Below, piece by piece: positions 35,312 to 46,856 of a DNA stretch of 64,000 bases; position 1 is the stretch's first letter; each line of letters starts with the position of its first letter. Below the pieces are notes generated by a model. The model searched no databases. It saw only the letters and a list, made by a program, of their open reading frames with translations, and was not told where the DNA came from. The position numbers were made by a program, and so were the translations under genes. The stretch lies in NCBI GenBank assembly GCA_030278955.1, contig JAOANR010000015.1, forward strand, positions 20,493,073 through 20,557,072, written 5' to 3'. The DNA comes from Hygrophila difformis. Its lineage: Eukaryota; Streptophyta; Magnoliopsida; Lamiales; Acanthaceae.

Positions 35312-35740
35312 CTAAAAAAGCAGCCCATTGGAGCCCATGATAGGAGGCGGCGGGACATCCGGCGACGGCGTCACTTCAGGTCGGTGCGGTGGAACCACCT
35401 CCGGCTCCCCCGGTTCCGGGGGTGGCACCTCCGGATTTGGAGGCCCGGGAAATTCTGGGCCCGGCGGATCAACGGGCAGCTTTTCTGGAGGAACCGGATC
35501 CAAATCTGGGACGTGGGGCACCGGCGGTACTTCCGTCGGAAAATCAGGGCTGCGTTTTGAGGGCGCAGTGGGAATCTCCGGCGGGGATTTTCCGGGGATG
35601 TAGGTGGGATCAGTTGCCCGGCGGATGACGACTAGCCGGGATGGTATAGTTAATTGGGTATCATATTTGAGTATAGTAGTGTAGGGAAATTTGGAGGTTT
35701 TATTGAATAGAGATGACGAAATTGAGGAAATGGTGGACAT
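35312..35740 (-). CDS. small proline-rich protein of unknown function
   Basis: An uninterrupted 142-codon frame on the minus strand. Residues 1-45 are Ser/Thr-rich with basic residues (MSTISSISSSLFNKTSKF, SRLVVIRRATDP) and could be an organelle-targeting peptide. Residues 45-135 are a Pro/Glu-rich tract with repeated PP(E/D)xP units such as PPEIP, PPVPHVPD, PPEKLPVDPP and PEVPPPEPGEPEVVPP. Coding composition is much more GC-rich than its surroundings, which supports a real gene. I know similar short plant proline-rich proteins with a YIPGKPPEI-like stretch but no assigned function. No intron is needed. Confidence 0.65.
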   Translation of the reverse strand: MSTISSISSSLFNKTSKFPYTTILKYDTQLTIPSRLVVIRRATDPTYIPGKSPPEIPTAPSKRSPDFPTEVPPVPHVPDLDPVPPEKLPVDPPGPEFPGPPNPEVPPPEPGEPEVVPPHRPEVTPSPDVPPPPIMGSNGLLF

Positions 35741-36068
35741 TTAATTAGGGTTGGATTGGTGGAGAGAAGGAATGAATGCACTATTGTAACAATATGGTAG
35801 TAGGAAGAATGGCGATTTTGATCGAGTGATATTCTTGTGTTGTTGTATGTCCGTATGTAATGTATATTGTATTTACATATGTCACATGTGATGAACTATA
35901 CGCGATTATTATGTAATGGAGTGACAAATGGAGGACATGCACATACGCGTGGAATTGGAGGTTTCCATTCGTAAGGGCAAATTCGTCTTTCAACCTTTCA
36001 TATGTTAGTATTTGGGCGTTTTTAAATAAGTTATAGAAATATTTCATTTAAATTGTGGGTCACTTGGG
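35741..36068 (-). promoter_or_regulatory. upstream region of the proline-rich gene
   Basis: No other gene is seen. It should contain the promoter; a stretch with acataca/tatgt repeats at about 35845-35885 is the only obvious feature. Confidence 0.35.
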
Positions 36069-36071
36069 TTA

Positions 36072-36328
36072 GGCCCTGTTCTCTAGCCGTTAAATAAATT
36101 GTTCTAATCTGAATTTTATAAAATTTGGTCTGATTTGATCTGAATTGATCTGGTCTGGTCTGATCTGATCTTATCTTAGTTATATTATTGTAATTTTTGA
36201 TCTGATCTGGTCTGATCTGATTTTATTTAATCTGATCTGATCTTAATTTTTCTTATTTGATCTGGTCTGATCTGATTTTAATAAAAATAAGTAACAAATT
36301 CTGAAAATAAGTCCTAGAGAATGGGGTC
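36072..36328. mobile_element. Tourist-like MITE with tctgatc repeats
   Basis: Ends ggccctgttctctag and, inverted, gaccccattctctag are flanked by TTA on both sides (36069-36071, 36329-36331). The inside is a degenerate satellite of tctgatctgatctggtctg units. Confidence 0.7.
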
Positions 36329-36397
36329 TTAGTCAATGATTATTATAGAAGTAATTCATTAAAAATTTTAATTTTTTCTAATGATATAAATAAGGGG

Positions 36398-36521
36398 TTC
36401 GAGCCTTGTGTATGCAAAAAACTGCTTTGGGAGAGCCGCCCTTAATTGCCCTTGCAGATCCTCGAGGGATTAGTATTGGGTCCAATATGGCCTGGAGGCT
36501 GGAAATACCCTGGTATTCACC
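36398..36521 (+). mobile_element. SINE family B, truncated, 11-bp target duplication
   Basis: It starts in the B box (ttcgagccttgtgtatgc) and ends gtattcacc. The flank taaataagggg occurs at 36387-36397 and 36522-36532. The head with the A box is missing. Confidence 0.85.
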
Positions 36522-36659
36522 TAAATAAGGGGATTGATTGATGACGCAATCTATTAAATTATGTATTGTGTTTTGATTCTGATGAAATAAGTGTTGTGTT
36601 TGAAAATTTCATTCTTGTGGATATGTGGATATATACGTTGTGCTTATGGTTTTTAAATA

Positions 36660-37170
36660 CTCCCTCTATCTCATTTAACTTGTCTTCTTTGACTTATGCA
36701 CACAATTCAGTGTACTTTTTCAATCGTTAATATCTCAAAATATATAGAATAAAAAATTATGTAAAATATACTCTCTCCGTTGTTTATATGTTCACCCTTT
36801 GCATAATGAATACTGTTCATTAAGTAAGTTTGATTCTAGTTTAAACATAGTTATATAATAAAACATAGTCAAGTGAGATGTTGTTAGATTCGTCTAATCA
36901 CATAGTTTTAGATAATTTAATTTTCATAATTTTTGTTGTATAAAATTTGAGATATCAATCGTTAAAAATATGCATTGAAGTACGTGAATGCAGAAGTGGA
37001 GAAGATATTAAAAAAATTGAGGGGGTATATTCTAAAACTACGTGATCATCTAACAAGACCCAACTCGATTATTTTTTTAAAATATATACATATAATATAA
37101 TTGAGTCAAAAGTCGAATAATGAACAGTGTCAAAAAGTCAAACAAGACACGTTAGGCGGGATAGAGGGAG
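36660..37170. mobile_element. Stowaway-like MITE carrying a second MITE
   Basis: Ends ctccctctatctc and gggatagagggag are flanked by TA. When the inner element 36771-37025 is set aside, the body is about 255 bp and matches the family of the copies at 48490 and 25465. Confidence 0.85.
36771..37025. mobile_element. nested Stowaway-like MITE
   Basis: It starts ctctctccgttg after TA and ends attgaggggg before TA. It belongs to a second sub-family with the motif agtcaagtgagat(c/g)ttgttagattcgtc, shared with 49481 and 50451. Confidence 0.75.
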
Positions 37171-37256
37171 TAATTTATATATATTGATTGCACTGTTATC
37201 TGATGCATTGTGTGATCGCATATGGATTGTAAATTCATGCTGACGGTTGTATATTA

Positions 37257-37525
37257 CTTCCTCTGTCTTATTTAAAATGTCTCAAAAATTTTGGACACGT
37301 AGTTCAATGCATTTGTTTAACAGTTAATATCTTAGAATATACGTAGAGAAGTAAAAAAATCATAAAAAATATATATAGTATATTAAAACTACACGATTAG
37401 AGGAATCCAATAAGATCGAGCTTGACTATTTTTTCGTTTATATAATTGTGATAACATTAGGTTAAAGTTAATCAATAAACAATGTCAAAAGTTAAAATTG
37501 CACATTACAACTGAGACTGAGGGAG
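37257..37525. mobile_element. Stowaway-like MITE
   Basis: Ends cttcctctgtctta and gactgagggag are flanked by TA; the interior matches the copy at 53597. Confidence 0.8.
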
Positions 37526-37604
37526 TATTTGCTTTTGATTGTTATAACTATGTGATGTGTGATCAGTGGTATGTGATGTTTATGACCCGTTCATAAAAAA
37601 AAAA

Positions 37605-38829
37605 GGAAAATGGACAAATAGGTCCCTTTTCTTTTTCAAAAATCCAAATCAGTACTTTTTCTATTTTATTATCAAAACAGTCCTCTACAAATGCTAATTA
37701 TGTCCAAATCAGTCCCTTCTTCACTAATTATACTCTAATTGCTGACGTGGCAAGAGTTTTAATTTAAACCTGTCATGTGCGCATAATATTAGTCTTTTTT
37801 CTTTTATCTTTTGTCAATTCAGTCCTAAACTTTTATTTTGTTCTATTTTGTCATCTACCCCAATCACTCATTTTTATATTAATTTGCCTCCAACCTTTTA
37901 AATTATTTCATTTTAGGCCCAAAACCTTAAATTTTTTATTATTACTAATCCATTTATCAAATAAATGTCCAACATACTTCCGTAAATAAAATTAAATACC
38001 AAACATCATACATTGGGTTTGACCGCCTTGTTACCGGGTCTTCGAAGTTCCGGATTTTACGGACTCACTCTAATCACCCGACCGCAACCGATGGTTCATT
38101 GGTTCTGGTTTCCTTCAGCAAAAATCAACACAATCATACTTTGTGGACAATAAAATTCAGGCTATTTTTTTAATATTTTTAATAATATTTTTAATATTTT
38201 TTTCAATAAAACCAAGGCTTCCTGTATCCATAACCTTCCAAAAATTCAAGTTAAATCATTTACTCAAACATTGCTAAATCTTAAGGTAGGACGCAAAGTA
38301 AGATTGTGTTGATGTTGCGGAAGGAAACCAAAACCAATGAACCATCGGTTGCGGTCGGGTGGTTAGAGAGAGTCCGTAAAATTCCGATACTTGGAAGACC
38401 CGATAACAAAACAGTCAAATCCAATATATGGGGTTTGGTGTTTAATTTTATTTATGTATGTTGGGCATTTATTTGATAATGAATTAGTAATAATAAAAAA
38501 TTTTAAGGTTCTGGGCCTAAAATGAAATAATTTGAAAGGTTGGAGGCCAATTAATATAAAAATGAGTGATTGAGGTAGAGGACTAAATAGAACAAAACAA
38601 AAGTTTAGGACTGAATTGACAAAAGATAAAAGAAAAAGGACTAATATTATGCACACGTGCTAGGTTTAAATTAAAACCCTTGCCATGTCAGCAATTAGAG
38701 TATAATTAGTGAAACAAGGACTGATTTGGACATAATTAGCATTTGTAAAGGACTGTTTTGGTAATAAAATAGAAAAATGACTGATTTGAATTTTTGGAAA
38801 AGAAAATGGACCTATTTGTCATTTTTTCC
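37605..38829. mobile_element. giant foldback element 2
   Basis: A 1,225-bp inverted repeat with arms of about 540 bases. The left arm starts ggaaaatggacaaataggtcc and the right end, inverted, starts ggaaaaaatgacaaataggtcc. Matching blocks continue to the region around 38115 and 38315 (ctggtttccttc against gaaggaaaccaaaacc). It is flanked by runs of ten A on both sides, which is consistent with a 9-bp duplication into an A-run. The loop is only about 190 bases. Arms share about nine bases in ten by eye. No coding capacity. Confidence 0.82.
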
Positions 38830-39369
38830 AAAAAAAAAATGTCTTACAACACATTTGGAGTTACAGATTCCATACCCTATATCCACTGTTCATTCAGTGC
38901 CATAAACCAAAATAATCAAATGGACACACCAAGGAAAGAACGAACACTCTTTCATAATGAAGAAATGAAGTTATTGCTAGTAATTGATTAAATTCTTTGG
39001 GCAAAATTCAATTATACGAAAGTATATAAAAATTGAGCAGCCAATTTGTTGGTGCATAAACAGATTGTCTTTTTCTAGGCACAAAAAGTAAAGTAAACCC
39101 AGCCCCCACTCAGTTTCTTCCCGAAAAGTATAATTCTTGATTGGCAGAAAGTCGAAGGCAATCCCCAACCCCGAAAGCTCCCTTTTTTTCCTTCCCATTA
39201 ATCCAATTGTTGAAACTTGAAACCCCAATAATACATTTTCCAGCTTGATGGTGAGCAACCCAACAGCCTGTAAAATCTCCTCCTTTTTCAGATTCAATTC
39301 GGAGGGCTAAATCCTCTCCGTTGATTTTGGATCGAGGCCTGAAATAGGGAAAGATTTGAGCGGACATAA
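38830..39369 (+). promoter_or_regulatory. upstream region of the G-gamma gene
   Basis: No other gene is seen. The last 150 bases before the ATG are less AT-rich and are probably the 5' UTR. No clear TATA box was identified. Confidence 0.4.
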
Positions 39370-40800
39370 ATGCAGAGAGACGAAGGGAATCCGGCGGTGG
39401 ATGCAGCCGATGCGCGAGGGAAACACAGGATTTTTGCTGAATTGAAGAGACTCGATCAAGAAACTCGATTCTTGGAGGTTTTCCTTTTAACTCTTTCCTA
39501 TTTTCCGTATATACGTAATGATACAGTGCATACTTGCCTTTGACTGACTTCAATTTCGTTTCTTTGTTTACAATTTTATTGAGTATTATTGTGTTTTATG
39601 GAAATTGAATTTTCATTGAATTTCTATGTTTATACGTTGAATAGCTTTTGGCTATTTTAGGGCAAATAGAAATCAGTGGAATACTGATTTGGGGACTCAT
39701 AAATTCTCTAGGAAGTCATATCATAAAGTAGTTTTACTGAAAGGGAGCCCAAGGAGATGGTATGGAAGAGTAGTTTTAACCATGTGCAGAATTGAATTCT
39801 GCCAGAAATATTTAATGCACGGCAGGGGCATGTTTTGGAGATTGAAGATCCTATGAGATTGAATACCTTTGGGTCTTAAAAGAGGCTGATTAATCTTGCT
39901 TAGATTGTCGAGCATACACTTGATACATCATACATGCTTTACCTGTCAGTTTGGATGCAATGTACTTCAATCACTTCCTTAGTTCCTTACAGGGAGTGTA
40001 ATTGAATTATCAGTATAGTTCTAACAGTGATTGTCGTGCAGGAAGAGCTGGAAAAGCTTGAGAAGATGGAGAATGCATCATTTGCTTGCAAAGAGTAAGC
40101 CAAATAAGATATACTTCTTCCGTCCTTTTATTTTTGGCTACGGATCCATTGTGCGTAGCGCATAGTCCGATGCACATTTTAAACCATTAATAACTCAAGT
40201 TCGGTACAAGTAAAAATTCTAGAAGTTCAATTAAAAACTAAGTACAAGATAAAACAAATCTAACAAGATCCAATTTGGTTATATTTTAACTTGTATAACT
40301 ATGATAAAAATTGAAGTCAAAGCAGTCCAATGAACAATAGCATTTCTTGCAATGTAGCAAACATTCAAAAAAAAAAAAAAAAGGAGGAAGTATAAGATAG
40401 ATGGATAAAGGTTGCCTTTGTCACATTTGTGAGATATCAAGTTCTGTAACTCGTATCAAGATAGATAGTCCTTTTAGGCTCAACTTTTGCTATAAATTTC
40501 AAGATAACATGGATAGATGGAATACTAATTTGGATATTGTTGATTTTTATGGATTCTCATGGATAACATGGATTCTTTAGGTTGTTGATGAATGTCGAAC
40601 CAAGACCGGATCCACTGCTCCCAATGTAAGAGCCTTGGCTTATAACTTCAAATGTTAAAAAAATCGGATTGATTTAAGGTCTAAGGAAGTATATAAATAT
40701 ATTCTCCTTTTGCAGCACCAGTGGTCCAGGAAATCCCATTTGGGACAGATGGTTTGAAGGGCCACCGGAGACCTCAGGATGTAAATGCTGGATACTGTGA
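39370..40800 (+). CDS. AGG2: heterotrimeric G-protein gamma subunit, type A, 4 exons
   Basis: The gamma subunit anchors the G-beta/gamma dimer to the plasma membrane for G-alpha coupled signalling. Exons are 39370-39477, 40042-40094, 40581-40625 and 40716-40800, all GT-AG and in phase, giving 96 residues. The N-terminal half is the GGL coiled coil (GKHRIFAELKRLDQETRFLE, then ELEKLEKMENASF), followed by a PRPDPLLP motif and IWDRWFEGP, both typical of plant gamma subunits. The C terminus CKCWIL is a CaaX box; a final Leu favours geranylgeranylation, with a second Cys two residues earlier. It is closer to Arabidopsis AGG2 than AGG1 in the coiled coil. A Stowaway-like MITE lies in intron 2. Confidence 0.93.
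40114..40390. mobile_element. Stowaway-like MITE in intron 2 of the G-gamma gene
   Basis: Ends cttcttccgtcctt and aaggaggaag are flanked by TA. The copy starts 19 bases after the donor site at 40095. A run of A just inside the right end has expanded. Confidence 0.75.
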
Positions 40801-42379
40801 CGATTGCTAGGATGCTAGGTGTTTGTCTTGCTAATGTCTTCATGGGATCTACATATTCTTTGTCTCACTGCCAAGTTTTCTTATGACTGACAACAACAGA
40901 CGCGTGAGCATTCGATTTTGCAGAAAACTACAATTGTCCTGATGACGGTCTTGAAAAGCTCGCAAGTCCTTAGAGATTTGCCTGAGTAAAATAAGCAATG
41001 TGCATCGTGGAGCATATAGGCGTTGGGGGCGATGAGAACTCTGAGGGAAAAGGTATGCCAAGTTCATGTTTCTTACCTCATGAAAACATTACAATTTTCA
41101 CTGAAACCTTATCCAATTTATCAAATTTGTTTGCACATGTTTCTTTAAATTTGTCACAAACCATGGCAATTGCTGCCTGTAAATTTATTGTTATTCATTT
41201 TGATGTTGCTATGAACTCCAATGGTCTGTCTCTGTCCCCATTTTACAACATTTGTCAACAATGGAATGTAATGTTTACCAAAATAAATATAATAAAGAAA
41301 TAAATGAACAAGGCCTGTGGGCTGGGACCTCAAGTAGTAATCAAATTACATGCCATGGGCTCCGACCCAAACGTCAATTCCCAGACTGGACCTTAACAAT
41401 CCAAACTCACTATTTCCCTCACATTTTACTTTGCCCTTTTAATGTGCTGTACTGAATGTGATGAAAATCCATGTCCTTAATTGTTGATTAACTGTAATTA
41501 ATTATTGGTTAATACTATTAATCATAAAAATGTCGTCAATGATGTCATTAAGCGAATATATTGATTATAAAAACATTAATAATAATCGGATCCAATATAT
41601 AATGAATATATCCACTTAGCACGTAACCCAACTGCATTATTAGTATTAGTATTTTTTTCTAAACAACTTATGTAGACTAGGGAATGAATGGTGGGAGCAT
41701 ATGCCACATAAATTACAAAGAGACAAAGAGGTGGGATATGGGGGTTGAGTGAGAAATTGAACTCTCAACTTAAAGATTGAGAGCCTCGGAAATTGAAAAG
41801 TAGCCCAAGTTCTGATCCCTATTATCAGTAACAAGTGAGTTGGATGGAAATTACGCCTCAAATTCTGATAATGGGCTATGGTTCTCATGTCACACACTCA
41901 ACGTCTTTCTTTTTTCTTCTCAAATTCTTGTTGAAAAGGACAAGCTCATTTGTACACATAAGGTTATATTTTGATTTATAGGGGCACAATACGGTCCCAT
42001 TTCAGTGTATTGCTACTCACATTAGTCACACAAAGTAAATGACACCAACGAGACAGAGCCAAAAAAGCCCAAGAAAGTAAGATAGTGGTATTAATTAGAA
42101 GCAAGTTGAGCAGGTAAGGTATTTCCAGATTAAAATGAGTTTCCCACAAAATGTGAGGATTGGTATTCGTGTTCGTGTTGAACCAAAAGTAGCATTAGTG
42201 GCCGCATATAAGCACACGTGAGAGCACTTAACCACTTCAATTTCTAAATGCTAAACGAACATCAGCTTTCACAACCAACAAGAGAAACCCCATCTACAAC
42301 TCATGTAATAAATAATCAAGTCACTTACTACATGGAATTTATGAAAATATGTTACTATGTACTCCCATGTTACTATGTA
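40801..42379. other. 3' flank of the G-gamma gene and intergenic DNA
   Basis: No further gene is seen. It contains a SINE remnant at 41665-41825 and AT-rich DNA. A 16-base phrase catgttactatgtact occurs twice just before the MITE at 42380. Confidence 0.45.
41665..41825 (-). mobile_element. SINE family A, old copy
   Basis: Body tgggagcatatgccacataaattacaaag and an inverted B-box-like gaaattgaactctcaac match the SINE consensus seen at 52771, with many substitutions. Confidence 0.55.
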
Positions 42380-42842
42380 CTCCCTCCGTCCCGCGAAAGT
42401 TGACAGTATTTCTTTTTGAGCTGTCCCACGAAATTTGACACATTTCCCTTTTTAGATAAATTAAATTAATAAAAATATGATTAGAATCTTAATGGTTTCC
42501 AAATCCTATTAAAAGTAATTGCTTTAACTATTCTGCACAACTCCCAATACACTTTTATTTTTCTACACAAATTCTTTACATTTCTTTAATTTTTTTATAT
42601 TTCAAAAAGGGTACAAATAAAAATTATATAAAATATATATTCTAAAACTAGACGCCCAGATGATTCTAACAAAACCACAATTGAATATTTTTTTCTAACT
42701 AAACCATTACCATAATATTAAGTCAAAGTTAAATAATAAACAAATGAAAATTCATTAAAATTTTAAACATAAATAACCACTAAACCCCACCACATAAATT
42801 ATCGTGCCCAAAAGAAACGTGTCACATGCGGGATGGAGGAAG
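42380..42842. mobile_element. Stowaway-like MITE, composite
   Basis: Ends ctccctccgtcccgcg and, inverted, cttcctccatcccgca are flanked by TA. The 463-bp body contains a block (tataaaatatatattctaaaactagac) from another Stowaway sub-family, so it is probably a nested or recombinant copy. Confidence 0.7.
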
Positions 42843-43168
42843 TAATAATTAACTAACCAATGTTAAAAATATTAATTCAATACTTTTGACTAACAATTCA
42901 GCATTTTTAGTGATAATTTAGCACTTCAGCAAATGCTGAATTTTTTCGTTCGGCACAGTAAGCAGGTCGGATTATGTAATAATTTTGGGATTTGTTATGG
43001 GAGCTGAATCAATTTGTGTTAGTGTTGAAGTATTGCTTTGTATGTGTAATTAAATACTCTGCACACACATCATTAACACCAAACAATGCACACACCTCAT
43101 CGGGTCAGCACACCAACACCTGCTTAATGTCATTCATTCAGCAAACCCATAATTTTGACCTAAGTATC
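42843..43168. other. intergenic DNA
   Basis: No gene. A small palindrome ttcagcattt...aaatgctgaa lies at 42897-42941. Confidence 0.45.
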
Positions 43169-43657
43169 TGTTGTCACCCAAAAATATTTGAGCCCACACG
43201 GTTGGTCCAGTCTGCATCATCATGCCTAATTGTTGACATAGTCCGGTCCACATAAGAATTATCGCAAGAAAAAGAAGACGGACAACAAGTTGGCGGTTCC
43301 CGAAGACTGAAATCAGGAGAAGTTAAGAGATCGTAGCATCGTGATTGGGAGCCGGGCATTAGGCAGGAGTTTAGACGGCTTATAAATATGTGAACATGAT
43401 CTTCATTGTGGGCACCTCCAATACAACTCTCAAATCGAGATTCATTACTTTCTTTTTAATTTTTTCAGTTTAGTTTTTATCGCTTTCTGCAATTTACTGT
43501 TGTATTTAGATCATTTATCGCTTTCTGTAATTCCATTGTTTACAACTTTCTTTACTTCCAGCATTATAATTTCATTCAGTTTAATTCTGTAATCTTTCTC
43601 GTTCCTTCAATTCAGTTCTTGATCTTTCTTCTTTCTTCAAGTTTTTTACGGTTAACA
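43169..43657 (+). repeat. 5' LTR of the non-autonomous element
   Basis: 489 bp, tgttgtcaccc to gttaaca. A TATA box TATAAATA is at 43381-43388. Confidence 0.93.
43381..43388 (+). promoter_or_regulatory. LTR TATA box
   Basis: TATAAATA in the 5' LTR, conserved at 47179-47186 in the 3' LTR; a likely transcription start lies about 30 bases downstream. Confidence 0.6.
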
Positions 43658-43659
43658 AA

Positions 43660-43679
43660 TTGGCACGCCCAGTGGGACA
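43660..43679 (+). promoter_or_regulatory. primer-binding-like site
   Basis: ttggcacgcccagtgggac starts shortly after the 5' LTR, where the tRNA primer should pair. The tRNA was not identified. Confidence 0.55.
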
Positions 43680-43709
43680 CGAAGTGGAAACCATATCCGC
43701 TTGAAAGAG

Positions 43710-45111
43710 ATGTCTCTACAAGAGAAAATGTATGTTAGATCATATGTTGCAGAATGCGTCGGTGACACGGCGGTAGACACTACACCATGGGGAATCATTC
43801 AGACCCCCACAGCTTTGGAGCAGATACGACTATCAATGACAGAATTGATGGCTGAATTCATGCCCCTGTTTACCAAGCACCTCATGGATGCACTGCGGCC
43901 TGTTATGGCCTACTAGATTGAGAGAGTATGTAGTTTCATGCGTCTCCAGCGGGATGCAACTGCTGCTATGAACGGGCATGAATGCGCCGCCTAGTCTCTC
44001 GTGTCCAGGGCCGTCAGGCGGCCAACAGAGGACTTGGGGAGCCACACCATGCCATCAACTATCTTCAGAGTCTGACGGCCTGGCAAGTGTTTTTCAATTG
44101 CCTCATCAGGCTGTTCTTTCTAATACACCAGCGGCATCAAGTATGCTGAATCTCCGAGATGTGACACTACCAGTGCCAATCTACGCATCACCAACCCTCA
44201 CGGGTTGTGGGATGACCAACAGTGGCGTCGTTAGTCTACTACCCTGCCAAACGGCACCACCAATGCCGACCATGGCCTTAGTCCCTCATGTGGCGACCTT
44301 CTCGCCAGTACATGGGAATACATTCCCAATACCTACCACGAACCCTAGCTGGACACCTTCGACGCTAGGGAGGCAACCACTTCAAAAAACTAAGAGATCA
44401 CGTACAATTACGGTTCCAGACATGGAAATAACCGACAGTACAATGGCACACATGCTACCTGAAGTAAAAAAATATTTAATTGTGCAGCACTCCACTAGTC
44501 TTGCCCAGCGAGCCGAAAAAGCGGCTTGCTTAGAAAAGTTCCTAGCGGAATAAAAAGAGAAGCGTCCTCCTACTCGCTGAATCCACTTGAAGGAAGTGAG
44601 GTTAAGTGAAAAGGACGACGAGCCCCCGCAAGCGGCGGTAGAAGAACTAATACAGACCGCCAGGCCATACACATGTGCGGTCTTCAAATCATCAAGGCAG
44701 GAAGAGGCCAAGTCTAGGCCTGAAGAAGACCTCTTTGGGTCGAGTAAAGCAAAACAAGTGTTTGCTTCTCTAATCAAAGATGATGTGGTTAAGCTGCCCG
44801 AAGGGCGGAAGTTACTGGCGATCGTGGATATTCAGTGCCAATTGTTCTGTTTGCAAGCAGGCCTCAATCTATTTTCAAACATGCAAGATGGGGAATATAA
44901 TTTCATTTCAAATAATGGCCACAAAGATCGGGGCAATAAACCCAGGAGGAAGCAGACTCTTCCCTTGGGGAGTGAGATCACAAAGTTAGTCTGGAAGACC
45001 CGCAAGAAAGACATGAGGCCGCCTTCCCCCCAAGAGGCCGTCTTGGCCTCTGAGGCCTTCAAGAGACCACATTGGCCTCCAAGATGCCGCTTGCCCTCCA
45101 AGAAGCCATCA
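43710..45111 (+). pseudogene. gag-like remnants of the non-autonomous element
   Basis: Open stretches at 43710-43913, 43978-44550 and 44587-45111 lie in order after the primer site. The second ends with a Lys/Ala-rich helix (SLAQRAEKAACLEKFLAE). The third is basic-acidic (LSEKDDEPPQAAVEELIQ, KDRGNKPRRKQ) and its end runs into the first minisatellite. I recognise no domain; position suggests gag. Confidence 0.4.
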
Positions 45112-45312
45112 TGACTTCTATGGCGTTCAAGAGGCTGTCATTGTGTTAGGCGTCTAAGAGGCCGCCATGACTTCTAAGGCCTTCAAGATGCCTCTTGGCC
45201 TCCAAGAGGCCATCATGGCCGCTAAGGCCTTCAAGAGGCCGCCTTGGACTTGAAGAGGCTGTCATGGCCTCTAAGGCATTCAAGAGGCCGTCTTGGCCTT
45301 TCGCGTTGGAAG
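45030..45312. repeat. GC-rich minisatellite 1
   Basis: About ten degenerate head-to-tail units of 19-30 bases built on caagaggccgtcttggcctc and aaggccttc. It lies inside the LTR element. Confidence 0.85.
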
Positions 45313-45965
45313 GGACTCGACGCTGGCAGTTGGAGCAAACGGCTCCAACAGCCCGGAGCGAAGGTGAATGGCGACCCGGAACAAGACCGGTGGTGGCTGG
45401 CAAGGGGCTAGATGGCAGCTCAATGGCTGTCAATGGCGACTGGAAAGCTCTAAGTGGCGGCCAGGCATGCGAGCAAGGCGGATGGTACCTTGAGCAAGGC
45501 GGATAGCGCCCTGGGCACAAGCGAGTGGCAGCCTTGGCGAGGTCGAGTGGATGCTGAAAGAGCCTAGATTGATAAAACAAGAAAGGAAACACTATACATC
45601 GAAACAAACCTGAGTAGTGGTCGAACGCGAAGCAATAATGCCAAAAAGTTGTCCAGTGGCGGCTTGGACAGAGGGGATGGCGGCTGTGCCTCCTTGGTGG
45701 CGCCTTAGGCTGTGTAACCACGGATGGTGTAGGCTGTGTTGTCAAATCCTAAGTTGTCGAATAATACAGTTATATGCGGTGATGGAAGTGGCGAAGCGAT
45801 CAACATACGTGTTTTACTAAGCTAATGAATGCGGACAAGGGAAGCATAGATTGATGATGTAATAAATTCTAATTCATCAAACAACACACAAATACGTAAT
45901 CAAGAAGAAACATCATCAATATAGTTAACGAAAGTGAGAAGCCGGGTAACGAAACGAACCTGTGA
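45313..45965. other. spacer between the two minisatellites
   Basis: Unique-looking internal sequence of the LTR element. Its first half still has ggcgac and tggcggc motifs; no coding domain is recognised. Confidence 0.45.
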
Positions 45966-46856
45966 CTTCATGGCGCGTCGAATGGCGGCTGAGGCCTTAG
46001 GGGTGGCGGCTGAGGCTTTGACAATGGCGGTTGGGCGCCTAAAGATGGAGGCTGAGGGTTCCTTGATGGCGGCCTAGGCACAAGCAGTGGTGGCCTGAAG
46101 AAAAATCCCGTAGATGGCGGCCAAGGAAACGTGAATGTTGGCTGAGCTCGCACTCGTGGCGGTCTGGCGAGGCAAAGTGGCGGCCCGGACCTTGTGAATG
46201 GCGGCTGAAGCCTCAAAAGTGGCGGCTGAGCAGCTCCCTGTGGCGGCTGGGCAGGCTTCAGTCACGGCTGCTTCTTCACGTATGGATGGCAGCTGGATCA
46301 TGCTCAAGGGCGGCTGAGACAAGCAAAGTGGCGGCCTGGCGTTGCAAAGAGGCGGCTGAAGCAAGTTGAATGGCGGCCCGAGTGATGCTAGTGGCGGCTG
46401 AAATGTGTTGGTTGGCGGCTGGATGGTCCACGCAACAAGGATGGCGGCTGGAGCCCTCCTGACGGCGGCTGAGGATGCTCAAGTGGCGGCTGAAGATGCT
46501 CAAGTGGCGGCTAAGGATGCTCCTGTGGCGGCTGGAAGCTATGTGGTGGCGGCCCCGTTTCAATCTCGCGATGGCCGAAGCTAGAGATCAAGTGGCGGCT
46601 GGAGCTTTTCCAGGGGTGACGCACGATGGCGGTTGGACAGCCTTGGACGGCGGCTGGGCCTATCCAGGTGGCGGCCAGGCAGCCTGTGAAGGCGGCTGAA
46701 GAAGGTTGGATGGCGGCCTGGCGCGTGCAAGCGGCGGCTGGAAGGGCCTTGACGGCGGTTGGTGGCGCTACTGGTGGAAGACTGCTCCGGCAATGCTGGA
46801 GACATATGAACGACACCCGGTCTGCGGACTGAGCTACCCAAGGTGGCGGCGGCACT
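45966..46856. repeat. GC-rich minisatellite 2, tggcggctg units
   Basis: A roughly 890-bp array of degenerate units of about 24-36 bases, each starting (a/g)tggcggctg and often followed by a variable gatgctcaa-like part. More than 20 tggcggc cores are present. Frames through it give only Ala/Gly-rich or Pro/His-rich low-complexity peptides. Confidence 0.88.

Noticed and set aside
45146..46699. Several long open frames on both strands with Ala/Pro/His-rich products
   Set aside because: They are produced by the GC-rich minisatellites, which are open in many frames; no domain or start context supports them.
45030..46856. CRISPR-like repeat arrays
   Set aside because: Repeats are degenerate, without constant spacers, and lie inside a plant LTR element.
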